This document shows, in pieces, positions 48,260 to 57,506 of a stretch of 64,000 nucleotides of DNA. Each line of letters starts with the position of its first letter. The first letter of the stretch is position 1. The notes below the pieces were generated by a model that saw only the letters and a list, made by a program, of their open reading frames with translations, was not told the origin of the DNA and made no database searches. The DNA is from Achromobacter arsenitoxydans SY8 (GTDB lineage: Bacteria > Pseudomonadota > Gammaproteobacteria > Burkholderiales > Burkholderiaceae_B), in contig NZ_AGUF01000054.1 of the NCBI RefSeq assembly GCF_000236785.1, positions 1 to 64,000 of the forward strand, read 5' to 3'. Made by a program: the position numbers and the translations under genes.

Positions 48260-50653
48260 TCAATACTGATAACGCACAGTCAGCATGACGCTGCGCGGCT
48301 GGCCATAGTAGTTCTGGCGCGAGCCGCCGCCGAGTTTTTCGTAGTAGACGCGGTCGAAGAGGTTGTCGACGGTGAGGGTGCCGTCGAAGTGCTTGTTGTA
48401 GCGGTAGCCGACCTGGGCGGACACGGTGGTGTAGCTGCCCTGGTCCCAGCGGACGTTGCCGGTTTGCTGGTAGAAGCCGCTGTTGAAGCGCACGCCGGCG
48501 CCGACCGAGAAGCCTTGCAGCTCGGGTTGGCTGAAGTGGTAGCGGGTCCACAGGTTGATGGCGTGGCGCGGGGTGATCTGGCTGTAGGCCTGGCCCTTGG
48601 TGGCAGCGGGCGCCTCAAGATACTTGGTGTTGGTGTAGGCGTAGCCGGCGATGATTTCCCAGCCCGGCAGCGGGGAGCCGCTGATTTCGGTTTCGAAGCC
48701 CTGGCTGCGCACCTTGCCCGCGGCGATGGAGTAGAGCGGGTTGTCCGGGTCGGTCATGGCGCGGTTGCGGTCCACGATCTGGAACAGGGCGGCGTGGGTG
48801 TTCAGGCGGCCGTCCAGCAATTCGCCCCTGACGCCGGTTTCAACCTGGCGGCCGGTGCGCGGCTGAAGGGTGGCGCCTTGGGCGGTGGTGGCTGTCTGGG
48901 GCTGGAAGATGTCGGTGTAGCTGACATAGGCCGACCATTGCGGGGTCAGGTCGAAGATCAGGCCGGCGTAGGGGGATGTGCGGGCGTCGATGCGGTCAAC
49001 GTTCTGGCTGAAGTCGCCGAAGTACACGTTGTTGCTGCGGGCGTCGTTTTTCCACCAGGCCAGGCGTGCGCCGACGACGAGCTTGAGCGGGTCCGCCAGT
49101 TGCAGGTTGGCGCGCGTGTAGAGGCCGAATTCGCTGACGCGCCCGTCGTTGCCATTGACCTGCTCCATGTCCGGCTTGGGCATGTTGGTGACGGGCCGGT
49201 AGATGTTGGTCGGAAAGATCGTTCCGCCACCGTACGTGAAATTCTTGTGGGTGTAGCTGTAATCGGCGCCCAGCAGCAGCGAGTGTTCGCGCCCGAAGGC
49301 CTGGAAGGGCTGGTTGAAGTTGACGTCGGCGCCGGTCGTTTTCCAGTGGTTGCGGTATGACCAGGCGACCAGGTTGGTGTCGCCGGTGGCGGGCGTGACG
49401 GCGCGGTTGGGCCAGGTGAAGTCGCGCACGGGGGTGTCGGTGTCGCGATAAAAGACGCTGGCCTTCAGGCGGCCGCCGCTATCCAGGCGATGATCGAGGT
49501 CGGCAAAGAGTTCGGTGGTCTCTTCTTCGATGCGGTTCCAGTCGGCGCTCAGGTTGGTAGAGCGCCGCACGTCCAGCAGGCCGCCGTCGGCGTAGGCCGG
49601 CAGGCCGAAGGCAGGCGTGGCGCGCATGCGCTGGTGAGTGATGCCCGCCGCGACCGTGGTGCGGGAGGTCAGGTCGGCTTCGACGATGCCGTACAGGGTC
49701 GGGCGCTGCGATTCGACGCGGTCGACGAAGGAGCCGCGGTCTTCGTAGGCGGCGATAAAGCGGCCGCGCACCTTGCCTTCGCTGTCGAAGGGGGTGCTCA
49801 GATCAGCCACGGCGCGGTAATAGTCCCAGGATCCGACGCTGGCCTGGGCGCTGAAGGCGAAATCCTGCAAGGGCCGCTTGCGCACCAGGTTGATCGAGCC
49901 GCCGGGTTCGCCGGTGCCCTGGTAGATGCCGGCGGGGCCGCGCAGCACTTCAATGCGGTCGTAGATGGCCAGATCGAAGCCCGGCGAGAGGTTGCCGGCG
50001 CCGGCCGGGGTGGACAGACCATCGACCTGGAGCTTGTCCAGCGAGTAGCCGCGCGAGATGAAGCCCGACATGCCGCCGCCGGAGCTGAGCGTCTCGACGG
50101 TCACGCCGGTGACGTTGCGCATCGCGTCGCCCAGGCTGTTGAGGTTCTGGTCGTCGAGTTGCTGGCGCGTGACCACGGACACCGACTGCGGGATGTCTTT
50201 CAGGCGCTGCAGACCCTTGCCGATCGTGACCGCCTCGGTGGTGTAGGAGCCGGTGCCCTCGCTGGTGGCGCGCACTGCGTCGCCAGAGACGGTGACGGGG
50301 GCGAGTTCGCTGATGTTGGATTCGCGGCGCAGGGCGTAGCCGCCGGCGCCATCGGACACCACGCGAAAGCCGCTGCCGGCCAGCAGGCGGTCGAAGCCTT
50401 CCTGCACACCGTAGTCGCCGGTCAGGCCGGGGCTTTGCCGGCCGGCAAGCTGGGCCTGGTCGAACACCAGCTGCACGCCCGCGGCGGCCGCGTAGCTGGC
50501 GAGCACCGAACTCAAGGGGCCGGCGGCGATGGCGACCGGGCGGGCCTGTGCGATGGCCGGGAGGGCCATGGAACCCGCCACCAGGGCGCCGCACAGCGCC
50601 GACAACGTCCAAAGCTTGCGCGGGCCCGACCCGGCGTGATTGCGTGCAGTCAC
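48260..50653 (-). CDS. TonB-dependent siderophore receptor with signalling domain (second module)
   Basis: A 797-residue receptor from GTG 50653 (AGGA about 9 bases upstream; a longer frame to 50719 adds an atypical basic leader). The signal peptide ends near AIAQA. The STN domain (VAIAAGPLSSVLASYAAAAG) is followed by a plug (DIPQSVSVVTRQQLDDQNLN, RIEVLRGPAGIYQGTGEPGG) and a barrel ending in TVRYQY. The final aromatic Tyr takes the place of Phe. The sequence resembles ferric-pyoverdine/ferrioxamine-type transducers. It lies downstream of its own fecR and ECF sigma genes. Confidence 0.94.
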   Translation of the reverse strand: MTARNHAGSGPRKLWTLSALCGALVAGSMALPAIAQARPVAIAAGPLSSVLASYAAAAGVQLVFDQAQLAGRQSPGLTGDYGVQEGFDRLLAGSGFRVVSDGAGGYALRRESNISELAPVTVSGDAVRATSEGTGSYTTEAVTIGKGLQRLKDIPQSVSVVTRQQLDDQNLNSLGDAMRNVTGVTVETLSSGGGMSGFISRGYSLDKLQVDGLSTPAGAGNLSPGFDLAIYDRIEVLRGPAGIYQGTGEPGGSINLVRKRPLQDFAFSAQASVGSWDYYRAVADLSTPFDSEGKVRGRFIAAYEDRGSFVDRVESQRPTLYGIVEADLTSRTTVAAGITHQRMRATPAFGLPAYADGGLLDVRRSTNLSADWNRIEEETTELFADLDHRLDSGGRLKASVFYRDTDTPVRDFTWPNRAVTPATGDTNLVAWSYRNHWKTTGADVNFNQPFQAFGREHSLLLGADYSYTHKNFTYGGGTIFPTNIYRPVTNMPKPDMEQVNGNDGRVSEFGLYTRANLQLADPLKLVVGARLAWWKNDARSNNVYFGDFSQNVDRIDARTSPYAGLIFDLTPQWSAYVSYTDIFQPQTATTAQGATLQPRTGRQVETGVRGELLDGRLNTHAALFQIVDRNRAMTDPDNPLYSIAAGKVRSQGFETEISGSPLPGWEIIAGYAYTNTKYLEAPAATKGQAYSQITPRHAINLWTRYHFSQPELQGFSVGAGVRFNSGFYQQTGNVRWDQGSYTTVSAQVGYRYNKHFDGTLTVDNLFDRVYYEKLGGGSRQNYYGQPRSVMLTVRYQY

Positions 50654-50755
50654 TCTTTCGTCCTTTCTGTCATCTGGGAAAATTCGCCCGCCGAAGCGGT
50701 GTCTTATCCCTAGCCGCACGAGAAAGAAAAAGTGCTCATGCCCGACAAACTTTTT

Positions 50756-51691
50756 TTATTGGGGGCCGACCGTGACCCAATAGGCGCTGACGCGCCGCAC
50801 CTTGACCGGCAGGCGGGCGGCCAGCACGCGCAGCGCCGAATCGGTGTCGCTGACCGATAGCGCGCCCGTCAGGCGCAGGTTGGCGACCTCGGCGTCGCAA
50901 CGCAGCACCCCGGGACGGTAGCGGCCAAGCTCGGCCACCACATCGGTCAGGCGCTGGTTGCGCACGACCAGCATGCCTTGCTCCCAGGCGGTGTCGTCAG
51001 CATTGGCGGCCAGGGGCGTGTCTGCGCCCGCCTCGGTAAAGCGGGCGGCCTGGCCGGCGTCCAGCCGCAGCGGCTGGCCATGGCGCGGGCGGATTTCGAC
51101 TGCGTGCTCGAATACGGCGACCTGGCAGCCAGGCTCGTTCAGGCGCACGCTGAAGCGTGTGCCCAGCGCCTGGACGTCGCCGTAAGGCGTCTGCACGAGC
51201 AGGGGCCGGACCGCGTCCTTGCCGGTGGTCAGCAGCAGTTCGCCGGCCAGAAGGACAAGCCGGCGCTCGGTGGCCGTGAAACGCACGTCCACGGCGCTGC
51301 CGGTGTTGAGCACGACGCGCGTGCCGTCGTCCAGAATCCAGTCGCGCCGTTCGCCCGTGGCCGTGCGCAGATCGGCCGTCCAGACCGGCGCACGGCGCCA
51401 GGCCATCCAGCCGGCAGGCAAGAGCAGGCCGCCCGCGACCAGGGCGCGCACCACCGAGCGGCGCCCGCGCGAACGCAGGACGTCGCGGCCGATGCCGGCG
51501 GGAACGAGGTCGAAATGGCCCAGCACCCGTTGGGCGCGTTCCCAGGCCTGGGCATGCGCGTCGCTCTGGCCCAGCCAGCGCGCAAAGGCCTCGCGGGTAT
51601 CGGCATCGGGGGTTTCGTAGCGCAGGCGGATGACCCAGTCGGCCGCAGCGTCCAGCAAAGCGCGGTCCACGGCGCCCTCGGCGGCGCTCAT
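50756..51691 (-). CDS. FecR-like anti-sigma factor/sigma regulator (second module)
   Basis: A 311-residue protein: DUF4880 helix (AADWVIRLRYETPDADTREA), a short hydrophobic segment (ALVAGGLLLPAGWMAW) near residue 85, then the periplasmic FecR domain (WILDDGTRVVLNTGSAVDV, GDVQALGTRFSVRLNE). It overlaps the sigma gene by 4 bases. It signals from the receptor to the sigma factor. Confidence 0.92.
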   Translation of the reverse strand: MSAAEGAVDRALLDAAADWVIRLRYETPDADTREAFARWLGQSDAHAQAWERAQRVLGHFDLVPAGIGRDVLRSRGRRSVVRALVAGGLLLPAGWMAWRRAPVWTADLRTATGERRDWILDDGTRVVLNTGSAVDVRFTATERRLVLLAGELLLTTGKDAVRPLLVQTPYGDVQALGTRFSVRLNEPGCQVAVFEHAVEIRPRHGQPLRLDAGQAARFTEAGADTPLAANADDTAWEQGMLVVRNQRLTDVVAELGRYRPGVLRCDAEVANLRLTGALSVSDTDSALRVLAARLPVKVRRVSAYWVTVGPQ

Positions 51692-52191
51692 GCCGCAACC
51701 GCCATGCAGGCGGTCAGCGCCTTGTGCAGATGGCGGCGCACGGTGATAAGCGGCTTGCCGGTGCGCGTGACGATCTCGGCCAGCGTCAAGCCCTCAAGCT
51801 GAGCCAGCAGGAAGATATCGCGCGTGACGGCCGGCAGCCGGCTCAGCATGGCGTCGATCTCGATCAGGGTCTCGATGATGATGAGGCTCGTCTCGGGCGA
51901 CGGCGCCTGCGGCTCCGGCAGGTGGGCAACTGCTTCCAGATAGGCCTCCCGCACCGCGCGGCGCCGCCAGTGGTCCACCAGCAGGCCCTTTGCGATTTGG
52001 GTGATCAGGGCGCGCGGCTCCTCGCGCAGCACCACGCCCTGACGGCCGGCCATCAGGCGCACGAAGGTGTCCTGCGCCAGGTCGGCCGCGTCGCTGGCGT
52101 CGCCGACCTTGCGGCACAGCCATCCCCGCAGCCAGCCGTGATGGTGGCGGTACAGGGATTCGATCGCGGGGAGGGTGAGCGGGTCGGGCAT
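51688..52191 (-). CDS. FecI-like ECF sigma factor (second module)
   Basis: A 167-residue ECF sigma factor: region 2 (ESLYRHHHGWLRGWLCRKVG, then DLAQDTFVRLM) and region 4 (LPAVTRDIFLLAQLEGLTLA, TGKPLITVRRHLHKAL). ATG 52191 is preferred to a TTG nine codons upstream. It starts the minus-strand sigma-fecR-receptor module, with a Fur-like site upstream. Confidence 0.92.
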   Translation of the reverse strand: MPDPLTLPAIESLYRHHHGWLRGWLCRKVGDASDAADLAQDTFVRLMAGRQGVVLREEPRALITQIAKGLLVDHWRRRAVREAYLEAVAHLPEPQAPSPETSLIIIETLIEIDAMLSRLPAVTRDIFLLAQLEGLTLAEIVTRTGKPLITVRRHLHKALTACMAVAA

Positions 52192-52216
52192 GGTCAAGAT
52201 GCCCGCAAGTCTAACC

Positions 52217-52238
52217 AATAAGAATGAGAAATACTATT
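52217..52238. promoter_or_regulatory. Candidate Fur box before the second iron sigma gene
   Basis: AATAAGAATGAGAAATACTATT is AT-rich and similar to the AATGAGAAT-type Fur repeats of beta-proteobacteria. It lies 25-47 bases upstream of the sigma start, at a promoter-like distance. Confidence 0.6.
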
Positions 52239-52304
52239 AATTAGATCGTTGCGCGGCATCTACGCAACATTGCGCGCCGGATCAGCAAACCGGCGGCCGA
52301 ACCT

Positions 52305-53915
52305 TCACGCCGGGTCCCCGTGATACCCGAACCGCAAGCCGCCCAGCACGTGCGTGCGTACGGCTTCATTAAAGGGATAGGTATAGGCCTGGCCCACCAC
52401 CACTACATGAGCGATATTGGCCAGCACGCGGCGCTGCAGGGCCTGGCCCAATGACTCATCGTCGTCGCTGGCGTCGGTGCGCGACATCTGCTGGAACAGT
52501 TCGCTGCGTGTGACGCCATTCTGCATGAACGAGAACGCCGTCCACACGCAAACCAGCGTCAACACCAGCGCCAGCCCCGCCGCCCGCGTCGCGGTGCGCC
52601 TGGGCTGCTGACCGGCCGGCGTGCGCAGCCACACGATCAACTTGGCGATAAGGTAGAGCAGTTTGGCGAAGTGGCCCACGGCGCCCAACAGCGAACACAG
52701 CAGCGCCACAGGAGGCACGATCGCCGCGCGCGCGGCGTCCTGGCCCAGCTGATAGTGCTGGCCGCCGCGCGCAAAGTCCGCGCTGCTGGCGGAAAAACGC
52801 GGCATCGCCTCGTCCACGGCGCGGTCCAGCATGCCGTCGTACAGGCGCTTGAAGCTGGCCGGGTCCGTGTAGTTCGGCGCCACGGGCATGTTGGCCGGCA
52901 CCATCAAGGTCTGGCGCAGCAGCCTCTGCACGCCGGGCCGCGCCACGAAGTCCTCGTACGACAGGCCGGGCGGAATGGCGTCGCCTTCAACCCGCACGGT
53001 CTTGCTGCGCATGGTCTTCCAATACTGCTGCGCCACCGCCTCATTAAAGGTGGCGCGGTCATGCGGCTGCCAATCGGCCGGCACCGGGACGCGCTTGCGC
53101 ACGTCCTGCACGACGCGGCTCTGATAGCGCGCCGGCACGTTCTGGGGCGTCCAGCCCCGGCGCGACAGACTGCGCCGGTAGTCGCCCCAGGCGCGGTCCT
53201 GCTCGCGGGCCAGGTTGATGTCGTTCGCCACCGGCACGCCGGCATACTGCCGCCACCGCTCGCCCACGGACTGCATGACGCTGGTGTACACCTGGTGATA
53301 GCCGCGTATGCCGGGCGCCGTCATGCGCACTTCGCGGTCATCGAATGTGAAGGTCTTCATCTGCCGCTGCAGGTCGGTGCGGATGACCTGGCGCTTCTTG
53401 GGTTCGACCTTTTCGTCGAGGTTGTCGATATTGGACAGCAGCACCTGGAACACGGCCAGGAACGCCTTGCCCTCGGGCCGCGCGTAGACGTCGTCGTCGA
53501 CCAGCCCGTCCAGATGCAGGTCGCCCTGGACCAGCGAGCGCTGCAGCAGGCCCGAGTTGGTGGCGACGCGGCGGAAATCCCCGTCGCGCGTGTCCACCAG
53601 CACATTGACCAGCATCTTGATGGCGCTGAACACCAGCAGCGCGGTCACGGCGCATGCCACGGCGATCTTCAGGTACGACGGCCGGCCGCCGGTGGCAAGG
53701 CGGCGCGTCAATAGCAGTTGCAGCACCACCAGCGCGGCGGCGATGCCGGACAGCGTACGGCCGAAGAACTCCAGTTCTTCGATGTCGTGCGGCGTGGCGC
53801 GGCTGCCCACCACGTCCAGCAGTCGCGCGTTGAATCCCAATTCGAAGCTTAGGTAGATCACCGTCAGCACAATCAGGAACAGGAGCTGGCGAATCTGAGC
53901 TTGCTTCACGTTCAA
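52305..53915 (-). CDS. Unrecognised polytopic inner-membrane protein (536 residues)
   Basis: Three hydrophobic segments lie in the first ~105 residues (LLFLIVLTVIYLSFEL, SGIAAALVVLQLLL, AVACAVTALLVFSAIKML). A ~290-residue soluble region follows, rich in Arg/Asp/Gln (residues ~105-395), with no motif I recognise. Two or more hydrophobic helices come near residues 400-470 (VPPVALLCSLLGAVGHFAKL, LALVLTLVCVWTAFSFM), then a ~70-residue tail. The large central part probably faces the periplasm. It is co-transcribed with the lipoprotein upstream (4-base overlap), so the two may form an envelope complex. No function can be assigned. Confidence 0.75.
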   Translation of the reverse strand: MNVKQAQIRQLLFLIVLTVIYLSFELGFNARLLDVVGSRATPHDIEELEFFGRTLSGIAAALVVLQLLLTRRLATGGRPSYLKIAVACAVTALLVFSAIKMLVNVLVDTRDGDFRRVATNSGLLQRSLVQGDLHLDGLVDDDVYARPEGKAFLAVFQVLLSNIDNLDEKVEPKKRQVIRTDLQRQMKTFTFDDREVRMTAPGIRGYHQVYTSVMQSVGERWRQYAGVPVANDINLAREQDRAWGDYRRSLSRRGWTPQNVPARYQSRVVQDVRKRVPVPADWQPHDRATFNEAVAQQYWKTMRSKTVRVEGDAIPPGLSYEDFVARPGVQRLLRQTLMVPANMPVAPNYTDPASFKRLYDGMLDRAVDEAMPRFSASSADFARGGQHYQLGQDAARAAIVPPVALLCSLLGAVGHFAKLLYLIAKLIVWLRTPAGQQPRRTATRAAGLALVLTLVCVWTAFSFMQNGVTRSELFQQMSRTDASDDDESLGQALQRRVLANIAHVVVVGQAYTYPFNEAVRTHVLGGLRFGYHGDPA

Positions 53916-54793
53916 TCCCTCAGGTCGATCCGGGTTGAAGTGATTTCCTCGTCAGGCAGGTCCAGCTGGGACGGCGCGCGCGAGCTGGCGGTAGTGCGGG
54001 GCGCGCCGGCAGTTGGTGTGCGCTGAGCGGAGGCCGAGTCGGGCCGGGCCGACGCCGCGGCCGGGTTCGCGCCGGTTTGCGCCGCGGCATTGCGGCTTGC
54101 CGTGCCGGGTTTGCCGGACCGGCCCGACCTGCCTGATTTCGCGGCGGGCGCGGCGGGGGGCGGATACACGCCGTAGAGGCGCAGCGAATCCTGATAGCCG
54201 GGCGGGTACAGCGATTCGTCGGCAAACGGTTTGGCGCGCGGGTTCAGGCCCGCCACCTTCTTCACGTTGCCTCGGCGCATGCGGCCGTCCTGCGTATAGA
54301 CGAAGCGCTCGATGGCCGAGCCCTTCGGGAAATCGAAAGTCAGGGCGCTGCGATCGTCCTGCGCCAGCACGACAGGGCGGTCGCGGCAGTTGCCCAGGTC
54401 CCAAGACAGCACGTCGGACCCTTCAATGGCGAGCACGGTGTAGCGGTAGTCGCAGTTGCGCCGCTGCGTCTCGATGACGACGACGGTGCGCGAACCCACG
54501 TTTTCAGTGCGCGCGACGCGGGCCGAGTCCACATTGTTCAAGGGCACTACGCGCTGATTGCCCGACAGCTTCACCGAGAAATTCTTGCCTTCGCGGCGCA
54601 GCGTGCCCTGGCCGCCGTCCTGCAAGGGGAATTGTCCGATCTCGGTGCCAAACAAGGCGGCGGTATCGACGCTGTAGACCAGGTTGCCCCGTGAGTTCGT
54701 CTTGACCGCGCAAGCGGAAAGCCCCCCCATCAAGAGCAGCATGGTCATCAGGCGGAGGAGCAACGAACGGGATAAGAGCGGGCGCATCGACAT
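53912..54793 (-). CDS. Unrecognised lipoprotein partner
   Basis: A ~293-residue lipoprotein from ATG 54793 (ATG 54787 also possible). The signal is basic then hydrophobic with lipobox LSAC (Cys28). The mature N-terminal half is beta-rich (LVYSVDTAALFGTEIGQFPL) with a conserved-looking Cys pair (RRNCDYRYTV, DLGNCRDRPV). The C-terminal ~90 residues are low-complexity Pro/Ala/Ser-rich linker (SGRSGRSGKPG) ending in an acidic DLPDEEITS tail. It overlaps the membrane protein gene by 4 bases. It probably anchors in the outer membrane and reaches the inner-membrane partner. Confidence 0.78.
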   Translation of the reverse strand: MSMRPLLSRSLLLRLMTMLLLMGGLSACAVKTNSRGNLVYSVDTAALFGTEIGQFPLQDGGQGTLRREGKNFSVKLSGNQRVVPLNNVDSARVARTENVGSRTVVVIETQRRNCDYRYTVLAIEGSDVLSWDLGNCRDRPVVLAQDDRSALTFDFPKGSAIERFVYTQDGRMRRGNVKKVAGLNPRAKPFADESLYPPGYQDSLRLYGVYPPPAAPAAKSGRSGRSGKPGTASRNAAAQTGANPAAASARPDSASAQRTPTAGAPRTTASSRAPSQLDLPDEEITSTRIDLRD

Positions 54794-54948
54794 CAGAGTT
54801 TCGCGGCAGGCGGGGAGCAACCGGGCCTGTTTTTTCTGCCAAAGCCCTGCAATGTATCGCAAAGTAACATTGCAGGGCCAGGCTTGTTTCAATTCCGCGC
54901 GTCTGGGCTCGCACCGGGATGCGGGCCCAGACGTTCATGCCGGGTCCG

Positions 54949-57207
54949 TCAGAGATGGTGCGCCATCGCGGGGTCGCTGACCCCATCGCGGCCGTTCTCC
55001 ATTCTTCCGGCAAAGCGGCGCTCGAAGCCCTCGGCGGCAACGGTGAAGTCGTACCAATTGCCGCTGTCGCCGATGGACCAGTGGTGTTCCGCGACGGTGC
55101 CCGGCTCGACCGCCAAGGTCCAGGGTCCATCCGTGCGGTAGGCATTGGCCTGCAGCGCGGCTTGCACCGTGGCGGTGCCACGATTGGTGAGTTTCACGTA
55201 GAGGTTGTTGGCCGCGAGTTCGTAGCAGACCTGCACTTCGAGAGCCATGCCACGTTGCGTGTTGCCGGAGAACGTCCGTACGAACCCATTGCTGCTGTAG
55301 ACCCACAGGTCGTAATCACCGCCGTTCCAAACGTCCGACAGTGTTTTGCCCGCTTCGACGGTGTACCGGCGGGGAATCAGATCCAGATTGCGCTTGTCGT
55401 AGACATGGAATACCGCCCCGGCACTGCCCGTATTGCTGAACAGCAACTGGACGGCGCCATCCTGGCCGATCCTGGCGCTGGTGTGCAACTCGTACGGCAG
55501 CGCCCGGGAGAGACGCGTGCCGACCTCCTGGAAGAGCGGCTGCGGCGTGGCCGGGGCCTGGGTTACGGGAGCCGTGGGCAGCAGCCTCTGAGCCGCATTG
55601 ATCGCGGGATAGTTGCTCGTGTCGGGAAGCTTGGGGACGGAAGTATCGTTCGGGCTGACAAAGTCAAAGCAGGAGGTGAGGTCGCCGCAAACTGCGCGGT
55701 GCCAAGGGCTGATGGCATCCACTGCAATGCCGAAACGCTGCTCCAGGAATCGGCCCACCGAGGTATGGTCAAACACCTGCGAATTGACCCAGCCGCCTTT
55801 GCTCCAAGGCGACACTACGTACATCGGTACGCGTGAGCTCAGGCCCCACGGCCTGATCTTGCCGCTCGTGGTGTCCTCGGCCTTCAGGTAGTTGCCTGAG
55901 GTGGCATCGAAGTACAGGCCATCCAACGGCACCGTGGATTTGCCCATCAGGACGCCGCTGGCGTCGTAGGACGGCACAGCAGGCATCGGCAGATGGTCGA
56001 AGAAGCCGTCGTTCTCATCGAAGGTCACGAAAAGGGCGGTCTTGCTCCACACCTCGGGATTGGACGTCAGCGCGTCCAATACGTCTGAGATGAAGTCGGC
56101 CGCGCCGGCGACGCCTTCCTTGCTGCCCGGATGCTCGGCCAGATCCTGCGTGGGCAATACCCATGACACTTGCGGCAAGGTGCCGTTCGCTACGTCTTGC
56201 TTGAGCTGGGCAAGGAAATTGACAGCGCCGTCGGCCTTCTCGGGGCCTCCGGTCAGACCGTGTTCGTAGATTTGCGAACCCGGCTGGGCGTTGCGGAAGC
56301 TTTCAAAGGCCAGGCAACCGTGCATGGCGCCCGTCCAGTTGTTGTTCATGTTCTGGTAGATGTGCCAGCTGACGCCTGCGCGTTCCAGCAGATCCGGCAA
56401 GGTGTCCCACTTGAAGGCGCTGTTCTTGTACTTGTAGTTGTAGTTGCCCGTCAGGGGGTCGATTTGACCCGACCCGTCCAACTGCTGCTCGCGGCCCGCT
56501 GCCCAGACGGACGGGCTTGGCCAGCAGCGCGAGTTGACGGGCTCGGAATCCGTATCCGTGCAGTTGATGCCCGCTTTTCTAAGTTCCGGATTGAAGTTCG
56601 ACCCCGACCAGAAAACGATGCGGTTCGGGTCGGTGCCAGTGAGAATAGAACAATGGTAGCCGTCGCAAATTGTGAAGGCATCGGCCAGCGCGAACTGGAA
56701 GGGAATGTCCTCGCGCATATAGAAGCCCATCGTCGCCTGGTTCTTGAACTGGATCCAGCGGTCCATCTTTCCCTGGTTCCACGCGGCCTGCTGATCGGGA
56801 AAATTGTGGGGCGTGCCCGATCCGATCAGCGCGTTGGCTATCCTGGAGTCACGGCGGAAGGGCTGGATATCCGGGCCGCCGACGGTGGGGTTAGGCTGAA
56901 AATACACCGGCTTGCCGTTGGCGAGCGGAATGGGGAAGCGGTCGCCGAAACCGCGCACGCCGCGCATGGTGCCAAAGTAATGGTCGAACGAACGGTTCTC
57001 CTGCATCAGGATCACGACATGCTTCACGTCTTTGATGGTGCCGCTTTCGACCGCTGCGGGAATCGCGAGAGCGCGCTGGATGGACGCAGGCAGCAAAGCC
57101 ATCGCCGACAGCGCGCCGGCAGTCTTGGCCGACGCACGGAAGAAATGCCGGCGTCCCGGCAGTTCGGGGGAAACATCGGCAGAATTCGGGGGGGAGCTCT
57201 TGGTCAT
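54949..57207 (-). CDS. plcN: Tat-exported phospholipase C (phosphocholine-specific type)
   Basis: A 752-residue acid-phosphatase-superfamily phospholipase C. The Tat signal has the twin arginine RRHFFRAS at residues 19-26. The catalytic/metal region starts HVVILMQENRSFDHYFGTMRG and continues VFWSGSNF, VSWVLPTQDLAEHPGSK and VTFDENDGFFDH. The C-terminal ~170 residues form the two DUF756-type beta-domains (LPYELHTSARIGQDGAVQLL, GNWYDFTVAAEGFERRFAGR). It removes phosphocholine (or another head group) from phospholipids outside the cytoplasm. The PlcH-type haemolytic and PlcN-type forms cannot be told apart here. The small lipoprotein gene is 39 bases upstream on the same strand, and the PhnDCE operon lies further upstream. 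Confidence 0.93.
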   Translation of the reverse strand: MTKSSPPNSADVSPELPGRRHFFRASAKTAGALSAMALLPASIQRALAIPAAVESGTIKDVKHVVILMQENRSFDHYFGTMRGVRGFGDRFPIPLANGKPVYFQPNPTVGGPDIQPFRRDSRIANALIGSGTPHNFPDQQAAWNQGKMDRWIQFKNQATMGFYMREDIPFQFALADAFTICDGYHCSILTGTDPNRIVFWSGSNFNPELRKAGINCTDTDSEPVNSRCWPSPSVWAAGREQQLDGSGQIDPLTGNYNYKYKNSAFKWDTLPDLLERAGVSWHIYQNMNNNWTGAMHGCLAFESFRNAQPGSQIYEHGLTGGPEKADGAVNFLAQLKQDVANGTLPQVSWVLPTQDLAEHPGSKEGVAGAADFISDVLDALTSNPEVWSKTALFVTFDENDGFFDHLPMPAVPSYDASGVLMGKSTVPLDGLYFDATSGNYLKAEDTTSGKIRPWGLSSRVPMYVVSPWSKGGWVNSQVFDHTSVGRFLEQRFGIAVDAISPWHRAVCGDLTSCFDFVSPNDTSVPKLPDTSNYPAINAAQRLLPTAPVTQAPATPQPLFQEVGTRLSRALPYELHTSARIGQDGAVQLLFSNTGSAGAVFHVYDKRNLDLIPRRYTVEAGKTLSDVWNGGDYDLWVYSSNGFVRTFSGNTQRGMALEVQVCYELAANNLYVKLTNRGTATVQAALQANAYRTDGPWTLAVEPGTVAEHHWSIGDSGNWYDFTVAAEGFERRFAGRMENGRDGVSDPAMAHHL

Positions 57208-57246
57208 TGGACTACTCTCGCGTGAGGTTGGGCAGGGCGTAGGGTG

Positions 57247-57417
57247 TCAAGGCGCGCAGCGCAGTTGCGGCGCGGGCTGCGGCTGTTCGGGCTGTTCAGT
57301 GTCCGGCGGTGATGTGACGTCGTCATCGGGATCGTCGTCGCCGCCGCAGGCTGCAAGGGTCAGGGATAGGGCAATGGCCGCAACAAGGGCGCGGCCCAGT
57401 GCAAAGTACGGGGTCAT
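57247..57417 (-). CDS. Small lipoprotein (56 residues), upstream of phospholipase C
   Basis: I translated this directly from the sequence. The frame begins MTPYFALGRA, has a hydrophobic signal and lipobox LAAC (Cys24), then GGDDDPDDDV and a Pro/Gln/Glu-rich tail ending in PQLRCAP. AGGAG is well placed before the ATG. The 33-residue mature part is acidic and probably disordered. It is co-oriented with the phospholipase C gene at a 39-base gap, so it may be co-transcribed and help release or anchor the enzyme at the surface. Its size makes it easy to miss. Confidence 0.75.
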   Translation of the reverse strand: MTPYFALGRALVAAIALSLTLAACGGDDDPDDDVTSPPDTEQPEQPQPAPQLRCAP

Positions 57418-57477
57418 GGTTACTCCTGGTTAGGGAACGCGGCCGGTCCTGGCCGGCAGCGAGGCGATCGAGGCGCT

Positions 57478-57497
57478 GCATTCCCGGGAGGGAATGC
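57478..57497. terminator. Hairpin between the PhnDCE operon and the lipoprotein/PLC genes
   Basis: An 8-base stem, GCATTCCC and GGGAATGC, has a GGGA loop and lies 9 bases past the phnE stop. No T run follows on the minus strand, so it may only weaken readthrough into the lipoprotein and phospholipase genes. Confidence 0.5.
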
Positions 57498-57506
57498 GGC
57501 GCCGGT

